A stretch of DNA of 24,693 nucleotides from Chloroflexota bacterium (lineage in GTDB: Bacteria; Chloroflexota; Anaerolineae; B4-G1), in contig JAAEPW010001142.1 in the NCBI GenBank assembly GCA_024232355.1, positions 1-24,693 on the forward strand, given 5' to 3'. The notes beneath the pieces are model-generated. The model searched no databases, was not told the origin of the DNA, and was given only the letters and a program-made list of their open reading frames with translations. Below are positions 1-7,628 of this stretch, one piece after another. Made by a program: the position numbers and the translations under genes. How positions within the stretch are numbered: position 1 is the first letter of the stretch; each line of letters opens with the position of its first letter.

Positions 1-146
1 CAAATCTTGAAAAAAGTTGACGTTTTACCATTTTTGATCGTTTTTCTGACATCTGGACCAACTTTTCCAAGTTGCTGGCAGGTATACGGTTTGGCGTCCC
101 CAGGGACGGATTGGCTCTCCTAGCGACTTTTGCGGTATTGCCAAAA

Positions 147-1238
147 ATGAAATCAAATTCTAAACTACCCAATCATCTCCAATCACTGCTCGACAGTTTT
201 GTCAACGAACAAGACAATGTGCATAACGGCATGCTTTTCGTCGAGGGGCCAGATTTCAAATGGAAAGGTGCTAGCGGCATGGCCTTTTCTGAAAATAGAG
301 TTCCCATGCTTCCCGACGATCAATGGAACATTGACAGCATCGCCAAGACGATGACAGCCACGATTGTGATGAAACTGGTCGAGGCCAAGAAACTAACAGT
401 CAATGATCTGATCAGCCAGTATCTTGCTGACGCTTTGATGGACGGACTCCACGTCTATAAAGGTCACTCGTATGGTGAAACGATCACCGTGCGGCATCTG
501 CTAACCCACACCAGCGGCATCGCGGACGATTGGGCGCATCCAGAATTTCTGGGTCTGATCACGGCAGACACTCAGAAACATTGGACACCTGAAGAGACAG
601 TCGAGTTTGTCAAAAAGAACTCTCCGCCTTGTTTCTCGCCGGGCGAGGGTTTCCAGTACTCGGACCCCGGTTACAACCTACTCGGCCTAATCATCGAAAA
701 TGTGACGGGAAAAGCGCTTTACGAGGTGTATCGAGAGCTGCTGCTCGATCCCCTGGGGATGGAGCACACGTACAGACCGTCGCGTGAAGAGGCGCGTCCG
801 AGCCTTCCGGGCAGGAGCCCTTCTCACAGGTATCTCGATGACTATGAGTGCACCCTGCTTCCGGCGGTTATGACAGCCGATTGGGCCGGGGGCGGCTTGA
901 TTTCTACTGCCGAGGATTTGAATCGATTCCTACGAGCGTTCGTTCGGAACGAGATATTTGAGAACCCAACCACCAGAGACGAGATGTTTCAGTGGACACA
1001 ATCCGCGCCGTTTCACAACTATGGTTTTGGGATCTCGCGCGTGCTGTTCGACGAGTCAGACGATCCCAAGTACGTCGGGCTTGGAGAGGTTTGGGGCCAC
1101 ACCGGGTCCTCGGACAACTTTATGTATTATTGGCCCAAAAAAGACATGATCTTGATCGGTACACTGAACCAGATCGCATGCGAAAGAAAAATGTACGACA
1201 ACGTCGCTTTGATTATGCACGCCATTCAAGATTCGTGA
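147..1238 (+). CDS. Serine hydrolase, class C beta-lactamase/PBP-like
   Basis: A 363-residue serine hydrolase of the beta-lactamase/D-Ala-D-Ala carboxypeptidase/esterase fold. Visible motifs, numbered from the ATG at 147, are SxxK at 64-67 (S-I-A-K, nucleophile and general base), the Tyr motif at 171 (Y-S-D followed by GYNLLG) and HTG at 318-320, which replaces the KTG of true beta-lactamases. The frame is open upstream to a TTG at 72, but those codons lack similarity to the family and I prefer the ATG at 147. No clear Shine-Dalgarno is visible at either start. There is no signal peptide from this start, so the protein is probably cytoplasmic. The substrate cannot be told; the family includes esterases, peptidases and amidases. 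It precedes two MFS exporters by 63 nt on the same strand and may be co-transcribed with them, which hints at drug or metabolite handling. Confidence 0.85.
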   Translation: MKSNSKLPNHLQSLLDSFVNEQDNVHNGMLFVEGPDFKWKGASGMAFSENRVPMLPDDQWNIDSIAKTMTATIVMKLVEAKKLTVNDLISQYLADALMDGLHVYKGHSYGETITVRHLLTHTSGIADDWAHPEFLGLITADTQKHWTPEETVEFVKKNSPPCFSPGEGFQYSDPGYNLLGLIIENVTGKALYEVYRELLLDPLGMEHTYRPSREEARPSLPGRSPSHRYLDDYECTLLPAVMTADWAGGGLISTAEDLNRFLRAFVRNEIFENPTTRDEMFQWTQSAPFHNYGFGISRVLFDESDDPKYVGLGEVWGHTGSSDNFMYYWPKKDMILIGTLNQIACERKMYDNVALIMHAIQDS

Positions 1239-1301
1239 AATCCGTAGCAAAAAAGCGTTTGGTGGCAAGACGTCAACAAAATCTAGGAGATAGATAAACA
1301 A

Positions 1302-2564
1302 ATGTTTTTTCAAGAACCGTTCAAGCGTATGAACAAAACCTACAACGAATATCCTCAGCAATTTTGGATCCTCGTGATGAGCAGATTCATCGACCAACTC
1401 GGCGGGGCGCTTATTTTCCCCTTTCTGACTCTCTACATCACGCGCAAGTTCAACGCGAGCATGACCGAGGTCGGCGTGATCTTTGGGATTGTGGCAGCCT
1501 CGGGCATTGTAGGCAGTATGCTCGGCGGCGCGCTGAGCGACCGTCTAGGACGAAAGGGCATGGTGATATTCGGGCTGCTCGCCAGCGCGGCCGTCAACCT
1601 GATGCTGGCGTTTGTGACCGACATCAAGCTCGTCTACGTTGGTGCGGTGTTTATCGGGCTTTTTGGGAACTCGGCTGGCCCAGCGCACGGAGCAATGGTC
1701 GCCGACTTGTTGCCGGAGGAAAAACGCACCCAGGGCTTTGGTATTCTGCGCGTGGTCTTTAACCTCGCCGCGATGATCGGTCCGGCTATCGGCGGACTGT
1801 TGGCCGCTCGTTCCTTTATGCTTTTGTTCATCTGTGATGTAGTGAGCAGCACGATCACGGCCATCATTGTGGCAATGGCGCTCCGGGAGACAATGCCTGA
1901 GGCTGCCGAGGATGAACCAGAGAAAACAATGGCCGAGACCTTTGGTGGTTACGGGGACATCCTGCGAGATGTGACCTTTATGCTCTTTGTCGGTGCCTTT
2001 GTTTTGATGACGTTTGTCTATATGCAGATGAACACTACACTGGCCGTTTACCTACGAGACTCGCACGGTATTCCCGCACAGGGCTTTGGGTATCTCTTGA
2101 GTATGAACGCGGCGATGGTCGTCTTGTTCCAATTTACCGTCACGCGCCGAATTGCCAAATACAAGCCGTTGACTATAATGGCAGTAGGTACGCTGCTGTA
2201 CGCGGTTGGATTCGGCATGTACGGTTTCGTCTCGACCTATGCCCTCTTTGTCATTGCAATGATCATCATCACTATCGGTGAGATGTTTGTCGCGCCAAAC
2301 TCGCAGGCGATGGTGAGCAAGTTCTCACCTGACAACATGCGGGGGCGGTATATGGCGGTCTTTGGCATCAGCGGGGCAATTCCGTGGGGCGTCGGGCCGC
2401 TCGTAGCCGGGTTGATCATGGACAACGCCGACCCCCGCTGGCTTTGGTATGCCGCCGGATTGTTGGGTTTGGTCGCCGCTGGGTGCTTTGCCACGTTACA
2501 ACCCCGAGTCGAACAGCGTACAGAGCAAATTGGTCAGGCGGAGGCTACCGTTTCCGCGACATAG
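1302..2564 (+). CDS. MFS transporter, first of tandem pair
   Basis: A 420-residue major facilitator superfamily permease, probably a drug or metabolite exporter, with about 12 hydrophobic segments. The MFS motif A loop between segments 2 and 3 reads G-G-A-L-S-D-R-L-G-R-K-G, near residues 75-86. The start at 1302 has AGGAGA at 1285-1290. An internal Met at residue 10 is possible, but the first start aligns better in length with the paralog downstream. The next gene starts 16 nt after the stop and is a close paralog over its whole membrane part: both share K-T-Y-N-E-Y-P-Q-Q-F-W-I-L at the N-terminus. This copy ends shortly after the last membrane segment, in a 20-25 residue polar tail, and lacks the C-terminal domain of its neighbour. 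Substrate unknown. Confidence 0.9.
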   Translation: MFFQEPFKRMNKTYNEYPQQFWILVMSRFIDQLGGALIFPFLTLYITRKFNASMTEVGVIFGIVAASGIVGSMLGGALSDRLGRKGMVIFGLLASAAVNLMLAFVTDIKLVYVGAVFIGLFGNSAGPAHGAMVADLLPEEKRTQGFGILRVVFNLAAMIGPAIGGLLAARSFMLLFICDVVSSTITAIIVAMALRETMPEAAEDEPEKTMAETFGGYGDILRDVTFMLFVGAFVLMTFVYMQMNTTLAVYLRDSHGIPAQGFGYLLSMNAAMVVLFQFTVTRRIAKYKPLTIMAVGTLLYAVGFGMYGFVSTYALFVIAMIIITIGEMFVAPNSQAMVSKFSPDNMRGRYMAVFGISGAIPWGVGPLVAGLIMDNADPRWLWYAAGLLGLVAAGCFATLQPRVEQRTEQIGQAEATVSAT

Positions 2565-2580
2565 AAAAAAGGAGCACAAG

Positions 2581-4194
2581 ATGTCTATCAAACCTCTGGC
2601 GCGCATTCGCAAGACGTACAACGAGTACCCGCAGCAATTCTGGATCCTTATCCTGGGCATATTCATAGATCGACTGGGGGGAGCCCTCATGTTCCCCTTT
2701 TTCACCCTCTATGTCACAAAAAAGTTCGACGTGGGCATGACAGAGGTGGGCATACTCTTTGCCGTATTCTCAATATCGAGCATCGTGGGCAGTATGCTCG
2801 GCGGCGCGCTGACCGACCGCCTGGGGCGCAAAGGTATGTTGATTTTTGGATTGGTCGCCAGCGCATTAACCAGTCTGTTGATGGGCATGGTGGGAACCAT
2901 CGAACTTTTCTTTGGCACCGCAATGATCGTGGGATTGCTGGCCAATATGGGTGGCCCGGCCGGGCAAGCGATGGTCGCCGACCTGCTGCCGGAGAAAAAG
3001 CGTGCCCAGGGTTTTGGCATTTTGCGCGTGGTGGCCAACCTGGCCGTCACCATTGGTCCGGCCATCGGGGGATTGCTGGCTACCCAATCCTACATGCTCT
3101 TGTTCATCTGCGACGCGATCACCAGCACGATCACGGCCATCATCGTGGCCCTGGCGATCCGAGAGACCAAACCAGAAGCCGCCGAGGACGAGCCTGAGCA
3201 GACGATGGCCCAAACCTTTGGCGGTTACGGAGACGTTCTACGAGATACCGTTTACGTCTTGTTTATGGGCGCCTGCATCTTGATGACGCTCGTCTATATG
3301 CAGATGAACACCACATTGGCTGTCTATTTGCGGGACGTTCACTCTATTCCCGAGCAGGGTTTTGGGTACATCTTGAGCCTCAATGCAGGGATAGTCGTTC
3401 TATTCCAATTCTCCATCACGCGCTGGATTGCCAAGTATCGACCGTTGCTCGTCATGACTGTGGGGATGCTGCTGTACGCGATCGGGTTTGGGATGTATGG
3501 TTTTGTCTCGACCTATATCTTGTTTATGGTGGCGATGGTCATCATTACCATCGGCGAGATGATGACGGCTCCGACCTCTCAGGCACTGGTGGCCCAGTTG
3601 GCGCCCGAAGACATGCGCGGGCGATACATGGCGGTCTATGGATTCACGTGGGTGATCCCGTCGGCTATCGGGCCGCTCTTGGCCGGACTGGTGATGGACA
3701 ATGCCGACCCACGCTGGGTTTGGTACATCGCCGGGTTGTTGGGCATCGTCGCGACCGGGGCTTTTATCCTGTTGGAGCGTCGTGCTGGCATATCAGCTTG
3801 GGCGGCAGTTGACGAACGGCTCAAGATCCTCCAAATGCTGGAAGAGAAAAAGATCTCGGCGGAGAAAGCGTCCACTCTGTTGCAAGGGCTCAAGGAACGC
3901 CAGTGGGCCGCCGCCGGGACAACAGGCCCAAGTTGGGAGAGACGGCATCTCCGCATCCAGGTAAGCGATGTCGCATCAGGCACACTGACGACCAACATGG
4001 TCCTGCCTATGGGCTTGGTCAACACAGTCCTGTACACGGGAGGCCGGTTGACCGACGATCTTGACAGCCTCGACTTGCAAGAGTTGGAACGGTTGGTTGA
4101 CAGCAGTGCGGCGGGCCAAGGCATCGAGACGATGCGGACGGATGCCGATCAACAGGTAGAGATCTTGGTGGAAAATGGCCACACGGACGGTTGA
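2581..4194 (+). CDS. MFS transporter with C-terminal SHOCT-like module
   Basis: 537 residues from the ATG at 2581, which has AAGGAG just upstream at about 2569-2574; the frame is open further upstream into the previous gene, but the paralog's length supports this start. Residues 1-400 are a 12-segment MFS permease with motif A (G-G-A-L-T-D-R-L-G-R-K-G), paralogous to the preceding gene. The remaining ~135 residues are soluble. They begin with a helical hairpin, D-E-R-L-K-I-L-Q-M-L-E-E-K-K-I-S-A-E-K-A, followed by a strand-rich part ending in Q-Q-V-E-I-L-V-E. The same two-part arrangement makes up the whole of the gene at 4841-5221 and, with membrane helices inserted, the gene at 4260-4829. 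The helical part resembles the SHOCT-like N-terminal domain of YvlB/LiaX-type proteins (from memory). I infer a cytoplasmic regulatory or oligomerisation tail. Confidence 0.88.
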   Translation: MSIKPLARIRKTYNEYPQQFWILILGIFIDRLGGALMFPFFTLYVTKKFDVGMTEVGILFAVFSISSIVGSMLGGALTDRLGRKGMLIFGLVASALTSLLMGMVGTIELFFGTAMIVGLLANMGGPAGQAMVADLLPEKKRAQGFGILRVVANLAVTIGPAIGGLLATQSYMLLFICDAITSTITAIIVALAIRETKPEAAEDEPEQTMAQTFGGYGDVLRDTVYVLFMGACILMTLVYMQMNTTLAVYLRDVHSIPEQGFGYILSLNAGIVVLFQFSITRWIAKYRPLLVMTVGMLLYAIGFGMYGFVSTYILFMVAMVIITIGEMMTAPTSQALVAQLAPEDMRGRYMAVYGFTWVIPSAIGPLLAGLVMDNADPRWVWYIAGLLGIVATGAFILLERRAGISAWAAVDERLKILQMLEEKKISAEKASTLLQGLKERQWAAAGTTGPSWERRHLRIQVSDVASGTLTTNMVLPMGLVNTVLYTGGRLTDDLDSLDLQELERLVDSSAAGQGIETMRTDADQQVEILVENGHTDG

Positions 4195-4259
4195 GCACAA
4201 GGCATCTTGGCGAGTTGAGTGAATAGAGCTATAGGCATGACAGAATTTAGGGGGTTTCT

Positions 4260-4829
4260 ATGGATGAACGAATGCGGATACTAGAGTTGATCGAAGCGGG
4301 AGAGATCAACGCGGAGGAGGGAGCGCGGCGGCTGGAGGCTTTCTCGGAGAGCATTGGGGCACCGGAACGTCCTGTCACTCCCCATACCCCAATCTCCCGC
4401 CCAGCTTTGGTGGAATGGTTGTGGCAAGTTGTGTTCTGGATCGGGGTGGCCTTGATGGCAGTTGGCGGATTGCTGGTGGCGTCTGTTTACACTGAGCGTC
4501 TCGTCACCGGATGGTCGGCCTGGGGATGGATCATCTTTCTCCTTGGTATGGTGGTGGGGTTGGTGGGCTGGTGGTTGCAACGCGCTCCCTGGCTCTCGGT
4601 ACGAGTGCAACCGTCTGATGGTCCCAAAATCAATATAGCCTTGCCACTGCCGTTGACCCTTATCGCCTGGGGGCTGCGCATTGCCCGTCCCTTTGTTCCA
4701 CAACTTGAGGAAACGGGAGCAGATGAGGTGCTTTTAGCGCTGCGGGACGGAATGAAAGAGGGACAACCCTTCCTCGTCGAGGTGGACGAGGGAGACGATG
4801 GAGAACGAGTACAAGTTTATATTGGCTAG
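4260..4829 (+). CDS. Small membrane protein with SHOCT-like N-terminal module
   Basis: 189 residues with no assigned function. Residues 1-28 form the helical hairpin M-D-E-R-M-R-I-L-E-L-I-E-A-G-E-I-N-A-E-E-G, closely matching the modules in the genes either side. Two transmembrane segments follow at about 52-76 and 87-106. A soluble C-terminal part then ends in a strand-rich stretch (E-R-V-Q-V-Y-I-G) like the ends of the flanking modules. The C-terminal segment also shares the pattern I-A-L-P-L-P-L ... W-G-L-R-I-A with the I-P-M-G-L ... G-L-R-I-A of the gene at 4841. Thus it is the same family interrupted by a membrane hairpin. The start is preceded only by a G-run (GGGGG at about 4250-4254). 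The stop overlaps the ribosome binding site of the next gene, so the two are translationally coupled. Confidence 0.8.
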   Translation: MDERMRILELIEAGEINAEEGARRLEAFSESIGAPERPVTPHTPISRPALVEWLWQVVFWIGVALMAVGGLLVASVYTERLVTGWSAWGWIIFLLGMVVGLVGWWLQRAPWLSVRVQPSDGPKINIALPLPLTLIAWGLRIARPFVPQLEETGADEVLLALRDGMKEGQPFLVEVDEGDDGERVQVYIG

Positions 4830-4840
4830 GAGGCAAAACA

Positions 4841-5221
4841 ATGGCATCAGTAAGTGAAGAGCGGATGAAGATTTTGCAGATGTTGGAAGAAGGCAAGATA
4901 TCGCCAGACGAAGCGACCACATTGCTCCGTGCGTTGGATGGAGGGCACCGAGCAATGTCCAGCACACCCAGCGCCAGCAGTGATAGCCGTTTCCTGCGCG
5001 TCCAAGTGACCGACATGGAAACTGGGAAGGCAAAGGTGAACGTGACCATCCCGATGGGGTTGGTGGGTGCGGGATTGCGCATCGCAGAGCGGTTTGCCCC
5101 CGAGTTTGATGGCTTTGACATGGAAGAACTAGAGATCCTGCTCGCCAGCGGCGCGGTCGGCAAGATGGTCGAGGTGCGGGATGAAGAGGACAACGAGCTG
5201 GTAGAGGTCTACGTCGAGTAG
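4841..5221 (+). CDS. SHOCT-like domain protein, soluble
   Basis: 126 residues, soluble, acidic at the C-terminus. Residues 5-31 form the helical hairpin E-E-R-M-K-I-L-Q-M-L-E-E-G-K-I-S-P-D-E-A, nearly identical in pattern to the C-terminal tail of the MFS transporter at 2581-4194. After a short linker comes R-F-L-R-V-Q-V-T-D ... K-V-N-V-T-I-P-M-G-L-V and a final strand E-L-V-E-V-Y-V-E, again as in the transporter tail. A strong AGGAGG at 4828-4833 overlaps the upstream TAG and sits 7 nt before the ATG, so translation is coupled to the membrane homolog. Function unknown; the shared module suggests it pairs with, or competes with, the transporter tail (inference). Confidence 0.83.
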   Translation: MASVSEERMKILQMLEEGKISPDEATTLLRALDGGHRAMSSTPSASSDSRFLRVQVTDMETGKAKVNVTIPMGLVGAGLRIAERFAPEFDGFDMEELEILLASGAVGKMVEVRDEEDNELVEVYVE

Positions 5222-5274
5222 ATACGACAACTATGCGACTCTTTGGGCGGTATTTCTGAACTCGAATGTTCACG

Positions 5275-5300
5275 AGGCACAAATCCCTTTTGCCTTGTTA
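5275..5300 (+). terminator. Weak hairpin after the transporter gene cluster
   Basis: AGGCA at 5275-5279 pairs with TGCCT at 5291-5295 and AAA pairs with TTT inside, with one bulged C and a TCCC loop. TTGTT follows. It could end the 147-5221 transcript, but the stem is weak and the T-run poor. Confidence 0.25.
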
Positions 5301-5324
5301 CCTATGACTGCCTGAACCTATAGC
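5295..5324 (+). promoter_or_regulatory. Possible promoter for the aminopeptidase pair
   Basis: TTGTTA at 5295-5300, an 18-nt spacer and TATAGC at 5319-5324 make a moderate sigma-70-type match (4/6 at each box) in the 159-nt gap before the first M29 gene. It overlaps the end of the weak hairpin above. Confidence 0.25.
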
Positions 5325-5380
5325 AGGATAAATCGGTATTAGAATAGTACGCGACTATATCACATCATGAGGAAAAAATT

Positions 5381-6490
5381 ATGACAGATCCACGGATTGA
5401 AAAACTGGCCAACGTGTTGGTCAACTATTCGGTTGAGATACAACCGGGTGACAAGGTCGGCATCAGGGGAGAAGCGCTTGCCAGCCCGTTGCTCAAGGCG
5501 ATCTATGCAAAAGTATTGCAGGCGGGAGGGCATCCATTGATGATACCCACCTTATCAGGTACAGAGGAATTGTTTTTCCGTTACGCCTCGGACAAGCAAT
5601 TACAATACATCCATGCACCAGAAAAGTTGATTGTAGAAACCTACGATGCCATCATTGGCGTCATGTGCTCAGAGAACACCAAAGCGATGAGCAACATAGA
5701 TCCGGCCAAGATGGTGTTGAAAAGCCGCGCCGGAGCAGAGATCGGCAAGATTTTCATGCAACGGGCCGCCGGCGGCGAGTTGCGCTGGACCGGCACCCTA
5801 TTCCCGACCCACGCCTACGCTCAAGATGCCGAGATGGGCCTAAGCGAGTACGAGAACTTTGTCTATGACGCGTGCATGCCAGACCCTGACGACCCAGTTG
5901 GCTACTGGCGCCGCTTCTCGGCCTGGCAGCAAAAAATCGTGGATTGGTTCCAAGGAAAGGAAAAGGTGCGCGTCGTTGGGCCAGAGACGGACCTGCGTTT
6001 GAGCATCGCCGGACGCACCTTTATCAACAGCGATGGCAAACGCAATATGCCCAGCGGCGAGGTCTTTACCGGACCGGTGGAAGACAGCGTCGAGGGGCAC
6101 GTCTACTTTTCGTATCCAGCCATCTACCAAGGACGGGAGGTTTCTGGTGTACGGCTGTGGTTCGAGGGAGGCAAAGTGGTCAAGGCAACCGCCGAAAAGA
6201 ACGAGGATTTCCTGATCCAAACCCTCGACACGGATGAGGGTGCGCGGTACGTGGGCGAGTTTGCCATCGGCACAAATAAGGGCATCACCCGCTTCACGGG
6301 GCAGATTCTGTTCGACGAAAAGATCGGCGGCAGCTTTCATATGGCAATGGGCAGGAGTTATCCTGATACAGGTGGCAAGAACGAGTCGGCCATTCACTGG
6401 GACATGATCTGCGATATGCGTGACGGGGGCGAGATTTGGGTGGATGACGAGTTGTTGTACAAAGATGGGGACTTTGTGATCAAATTCTAA
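5381..6490 (+). CDS. M29 family metal-dependent aminopeptidase, first copy
   Basis: A 369-residue peptidase of family M29 (thermophilic aminopeptidase AmpS/AmpT/PepS type), a cytoplasmic exopeptidase using two divalent metals. The expected active-site residues are all visible: E227 in N-M-P-S-G-E-V-F, E293 in V-G-E-F-A-I-G, H320 in S-F-H-M, Y327 in R-S-Y-P-D-T-G-G, and H339/D341 in I-H-W-D. The spacings E-E of 66, H-to-Y of 7 and H-x-D agree with my recollection of Thermus AmpT (E250, E316, H345, Y352, H376, D378). A purine-rich GAGGA precedes the ATG. The second copy starts 17 nt after this stop. The protein is somewhat shorter than the ~410 residues of AmpT/AmpS, mainly between the Tyr and the H-x-D. 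Confidence 0.92.
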   Translation: MTDPRIEKLANVLVNYSVEIQPGDKVGIRGEALASPLLKAIYAKVLQAGGHPLMIPTLSGTEELFFRYASDKQLQYIHAPEKLIVETYDAIIGVMCSENTKAMSNIDPAKMVLKSRAGAEIGKIFMQRAAGGELRWTGTLFPTHAYAQDAEMGLSEYENFVYDACMPDPDDPVGYWRRFSAWQQKIVDWFQGKEKVRVVGPETDLRLSIAGRTFINSDGKRNMPSGEVFTGPVEDSVEGHVYFSYPAIYQGREVSGVRLWFEGGKVVKATAEKNEDFLIQTLDTDEGARYVGEFAIGTNKGITRFTGQILFDEKIGGSFHMAMGRSYPDTGGKNESAIHWDMICDMRDGGEIWVDDELLYKDGDFVIKF

Positions 6491-6507
6491 CAAGGAGAAA
6501 CTAGAGA

Positions 6508-7617
6508 ATGACAGATCCACGGATTGGAAAACTGGCCGATGTATTGGTCAACTATTCGGTTGCTGTGCAGCCGGGTGACAAAGTGATGATACAGGGGGAC
6601 ACGGTTGCCAGCCCGCTACTCGAGGCGGTCTATGCCAAGGTCCTGCTAGCGGGGGGGCATCCACTGTTGCTACCCTCTCTGTTTGGAACGCAAGAGCTAT
6701 TTTTCCACTATGCCTCGAACGAGCAATTGCAGCACATACCAGAACCGATCAAGTTGGTCATAGAAACCTACGATGCCACCATCAACATTTCGGGTACGGA
6801 GAACACCAAGGCGCTGAGCAGCGTAGACCCATCCAAAATGGTACTACGCAGCCAAGCTCAAGCAGACCTGGTGCAGACATATATGCGGCGATCTGCCGCT
6901 GGCGAGTTACGCTGGGTTGGCACGTTGTTCCCAACCAACGCTTACGCCCAGGATGCCGAGATGAGCCTGAGCGAGTACGAGGACTTTGTCTACGGCGCAT
7001 GTATGCCGGATTTGGATGACCCGGCCGGCTACTGGCATCGCTTTTCGGTCTGGCAGCAGAAAATTGTGGATTGGCTCGAGGGCAAAGAGCGGGTACACGT
7101 CATTGGCCCAGAAACGGACCTGCGCCTGAGCATCGCCGGGCGCACCTTTATCAACAGCGATGGCAAAAACAACATGCCTAGTGGCGAGGTATTTACCGGC
7201 CCGGTAGAGGACAGCGTCGAAGGACACGTCTACTTTTCGTATCCGGCGATCACCGCAGGACGAGAAGTGGCCGGTATACGGCTGTGGTTCGAGAATGGCA
7301 AAGTGGTCAAGGCAACCGCCGAAAAGAACGAGGACTTTTTGCTCCAGACTCTCGACACCGACGAGGGCGCGCGGTACGTGGGCGAATTTGCTATCGGCAC
7401 CAACAAGGGCATTACCCAGTTCACGCGGCAGATTCTGTTTGACGAAAAGATCAACGGCAGTTTCCATATGGCGGTGGGTTTTAGCATTCCCGATACCGGG
7501 GGTGAGAACAAGTCGGCCATCCACTGGGACATGATCTGCGACATGCGCGACGGGGGCGAAATCTGGGTGGACGATGAACTGCTCTACAAGGATGGGGATT
7601 TTGTGATCGAGTTTTAG
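6508..7617 (+). CDS. M29 family aminopeptidase paralog, altered active site
   Basis: 369 residues, same length and colinear with the gene just upstream, sharing long identical stretches (for example P-E-T-D-L-R-L-S-I-A-G-R-T-F-I-N-S-D-G-K). It is an evident tandem duplicate with AAGGAGAAA before the ATG. E227, E293, H320, H339 and D341 are kept. Position 327, Tyr in the first copy and conserved in the family, is Ile here (codon ATT at 7486-7488, in G-F-S-I-P-D-T-G-G). Activity may therefore be reduced, altered or absent, although the remaining metal-binding set and full length argue against simple decay. Likely co-transcribed with copy one; the two could form a mixed dimer (inference, from the known dimeric state of M29 enzymes). 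Confidence 0.9.
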   Translation: MTDPRIGKLADVLVNYSVAVQPGDKVMIQGDTVASPLLEAVYAKVLLAGGHPLLLPSLFGTQELFFHYASNEQLQHIPEPIKLVIETYDATINISGTENTKALSSVDPSKMVLRSQAQADLVQTYMRRSAAGELRWVGTLFPTNAYAQDAEMSLSEYEDFVYGACMPDLDDPAGYWHRFSVWQQKIVDWLEGKERVHVIGPETDLRLSIAGRTFINSDGKNNMPSGEVFTGPVEDSVEGHVYFSYPAITAGREVAGIRLWFENGKVVKATAEKNEDFLLQTLDTDEGARYVGEFAIGTNKGITQFTRQILFDEKINGSFHMAVGFSIPDTGGENKSAIHWDMICDMRDGGEIWVDDELLYKDGDFVIEF

Positions 7618-7628
7618 TGTGAACGGTT

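Noticed and set aside
1..146. Promoter or upstream coding sequence before the first gene
   Set aside because: A TTGACG at 17-22 has no matching -10 box, and the short palindromes (near 60-75 and 94-107) are too small to interpret; nothing else is seen in this stretch.
4660..5193. 177-codon open frame on the minus strand
   Set aside because: Antisense to the two SHOCT-like genes; composition is that of a shadow frame (Ser/Arg/Pro-rich), and the sense genes have ribosome sites and homologous modules.
5840..6520. 226-codon minus-strand open frame opposite the first aminopeptidase (and a similar one opposite the second)
   Set aside because: Both copies mirror the conserved sense sequence, so their mutual similarity is a by-product of the duplicated sense gene.
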